Below are positions 63,321-64,000 of a stretch of DNA of 64,000 nucleotides, one piece after another. The translations under genes were made by a program, and so were the position numbers. The stretch lies in contig CAWHKV010000007.1 of assembly GCA_963830175.1 (NCBI GenBank), forward strand, positions 248,001 through 312,000, read 5' to 3'. Origin of the DNA: JBBRBB01 sp963830175. GTDB lineage: Bacteria; Bacteroidota; Bacteroidia; Chitinophagales; Chitinophagaceae. Each line of letters opens with the position of its first letter. Position 1 is the first letter of the stretch. The notes under the pieces were generated by a model. It did not search any database and had not been told where the DNA came from. It saw only the letters and a program-made list of their open reading frames with translations.

Positions 63321-63950
63321 ATGGTTGAGGTTAAAGCAGCAGCAATAACAGGGGATGTAGTTCAGTCATCCCAATTAACAACAACTGAAAAAAGAAAATT
63401 GCAGGAGGCAATTCAACATTTTGCGAAAGAACAAAAAGAGATGTACCCCGACCTGCAGTTAGAACAATATCGGGGAGACAGTATACAAGCCATTCTTAAG
63501 GAAAATCGATCCGAGGCACTAAATATTGCTTTACAATTATTTTGCGTACTTGCCCGGCAAGACATTAAAATAAGATTGGGCATAGCACTGGGAAACATTA
63601 CTTACCAGGCACCGGAAGTTGTGGTTTCTGACGGAACTGCATTGCAATTATCCGGACCACTACCAGATGAATTAAAAAAGCGAAATGAACTTTTTGCAGT
63701 TACAGCAAGCGATGAAGAGTTTGCGAAAGAATGGCTGGTGCACAGTGCCTCTTTAAATTTTATAATGCAGCGTTTAAGCGCAGCGCAGGCAGAAGCTTTA
63801 TACCTGCAACTTCATAACTATAAACAGGAAGAGATTGCTAAAAAACTAAACATCTCACAACCATCCGTTCACCAGCGCTTACAGGCAGCAGGTGCCCAGG
63901 TAATTATACTATTAGTGCAGCGTTTTAAAGCCTCTGCTAACATACTTTAG
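63321..63950 (+). CDS. SatD-family protein with C-terminal helix-turn-helix
   Basis: This 209-residue protein starts with AAITGDVVQS (residues 7-16), as in SatD-family proteins, then RGDSIQAIL (51-59) and IRLGIALGNI (84-93). The spacing resembles class III nucleotide cyclases (G-D, G-D, and an I-R-x-G-I strand). The last 40 residues contain a helix-turn-helix (KQEEIAKKLNISQPSVHQRL), which in this family suggests DNA binding. It has no signal peptide. Four palindromes stand directly upstream. A second gene starts 10 bp after its stop. Catalytic activity is unproven. Confidence 0.72.
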   Translation: MVEVKAAAITGDVVQSSQLTTTEKRKLQEAIQHFAKEQKEMYPDLQLEQYRGDSIQAILKENRSEALNIALQLFCVLARQDIKIRLGIALGNITYQAPEVVVSDGTALQLSGPLPDELKKRNELFAVTASDEEFAKEWLVHSASLNFIMQRLSAAQAEALYLQLHNYKQEEIAKKLNISQPSVHQRLQAAGAQVIILLVQRFKASANIL

Positions 63951-63960
63951 AAATAATATT

Positions 63961-64000
63961 ATGCCCATCATTTACCAATGGATATTTGTTCACTTTATGG
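63961..64000 (+). CDS. Start of a downstream gene, truncated by window edge
   Basis: An ATG at 63961, 10 bp after the SatD-type stop, opens a frame of 13 codons (MPIIYQWIFVHFM) that runs out of the window. The hydrophobic start fits a membrane protein. In other genomes SatD-type genes are followed by DUF3307 membrane proteins, but this stretch is too short to confirm it. Confidence 0.4.
   Translation, partial: MPIIYQWIFVHFM

Overview
The window is chromosomal DNA of a Bacteroidota bacterium, most likely Chitinophagaceae-like (inference). It is AT-rich with dense coding, and several genes are preceded by the Bacteroidota promoter box TAnnTTTG. It encodes type IX secretion (T9SS) cargo, a PorP/SprF protein, a TonB-dependent receptor with a carboxypeptidase-regulatory-like N-terminus, DUF1573 proteins, secreted Gfo/Idh/MocA oxidoreductases, and the Bacteroidota order nusB-DUF1573-yajC-coaE. 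I found no phage, insertion sequence, CRISPR array, rRNA or replication origin. The two tRNA genes are Gly(GCC) and Leu(UAA).

Layout. 1-1060 is a truncated secreted esterase-like gene whose nucleophile is replaced. 1256-5759 is a minus-strand nucleotide-sugar block: a frameshifted dTDP-4-dehydrorhamnose reductase, a UDP-sugar dehydrogenase, UDP-glucuronate decarboxylase and a DegT-type aminotransferase, followed by waaA on the plus strand. 7135-14227 holds thymidine kinase, a T9SS cargo protein, a TonB receptor and a secreted oxidoreductase. 14243-27902 is mostly metabolism and housekeeping: a fused E1 keto-acid dehydrogenase, paired DUF1573 proteins, phosphosulfolactate synthase with aroE, rdgB, ilvE, rpsL-rpsG, exbB-exbD, an M20 peptidase, folC and rnz. 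28020-35490 holds a glycosyltransferase, the tRNAs, a second T9SS cargo protein, and a GH78-type rhamnosidase divergent from a second oxidoreductase. 35491-41485 holds radC, prs-rplY-pth, a fumarylacetoacetase-like gene and a second fused E1 dehydrogenase. 41737-45178 holds PorP/SprF, a free-standing T9SS sorting domain and a LemA/TPM operon. 45296-53520 holds a PQQ-type sugar dehydrogenase, the nusB-yajC-coaE group, rpsF-rpsR-rplI, a PLP-binding protein with an unusual secreted partner, and ahcY. 53617-64000 holds a PepSY-like lipoprotein, an S9 peptidase, an outer-membrane barrel, a ferritin-like protein with a histone-H1-like tail, two more oxidoreductases, DUF2911, and a SatD-type/HTH gene at the right edge.

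The most unusual locus is at the right edge. Four 20-bp palindromes of form TATAGT-N8-ACTATA (63211-63312) stand directly before a SatD-family protein with a C-terminal helix-turn-helix. A following gene starts 10 bp downstream and runs off the window. The SatD part has motifs spaced as in class III nucleotide cyclases, so an autoregulated cyclase-like/membrane-partner module is a testable idea. Other items worth checking are the ferritin/H1-tail fusion, the secreted DMDDT-motif protein, the TTG-start barrel gene overlapping a 34-codon leader ORF, the homopolymer frameshift in rmlD, and the esterase lacking its serine.

All calls come from reading the sequence and recalled family knowledge. 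No database search was possible.
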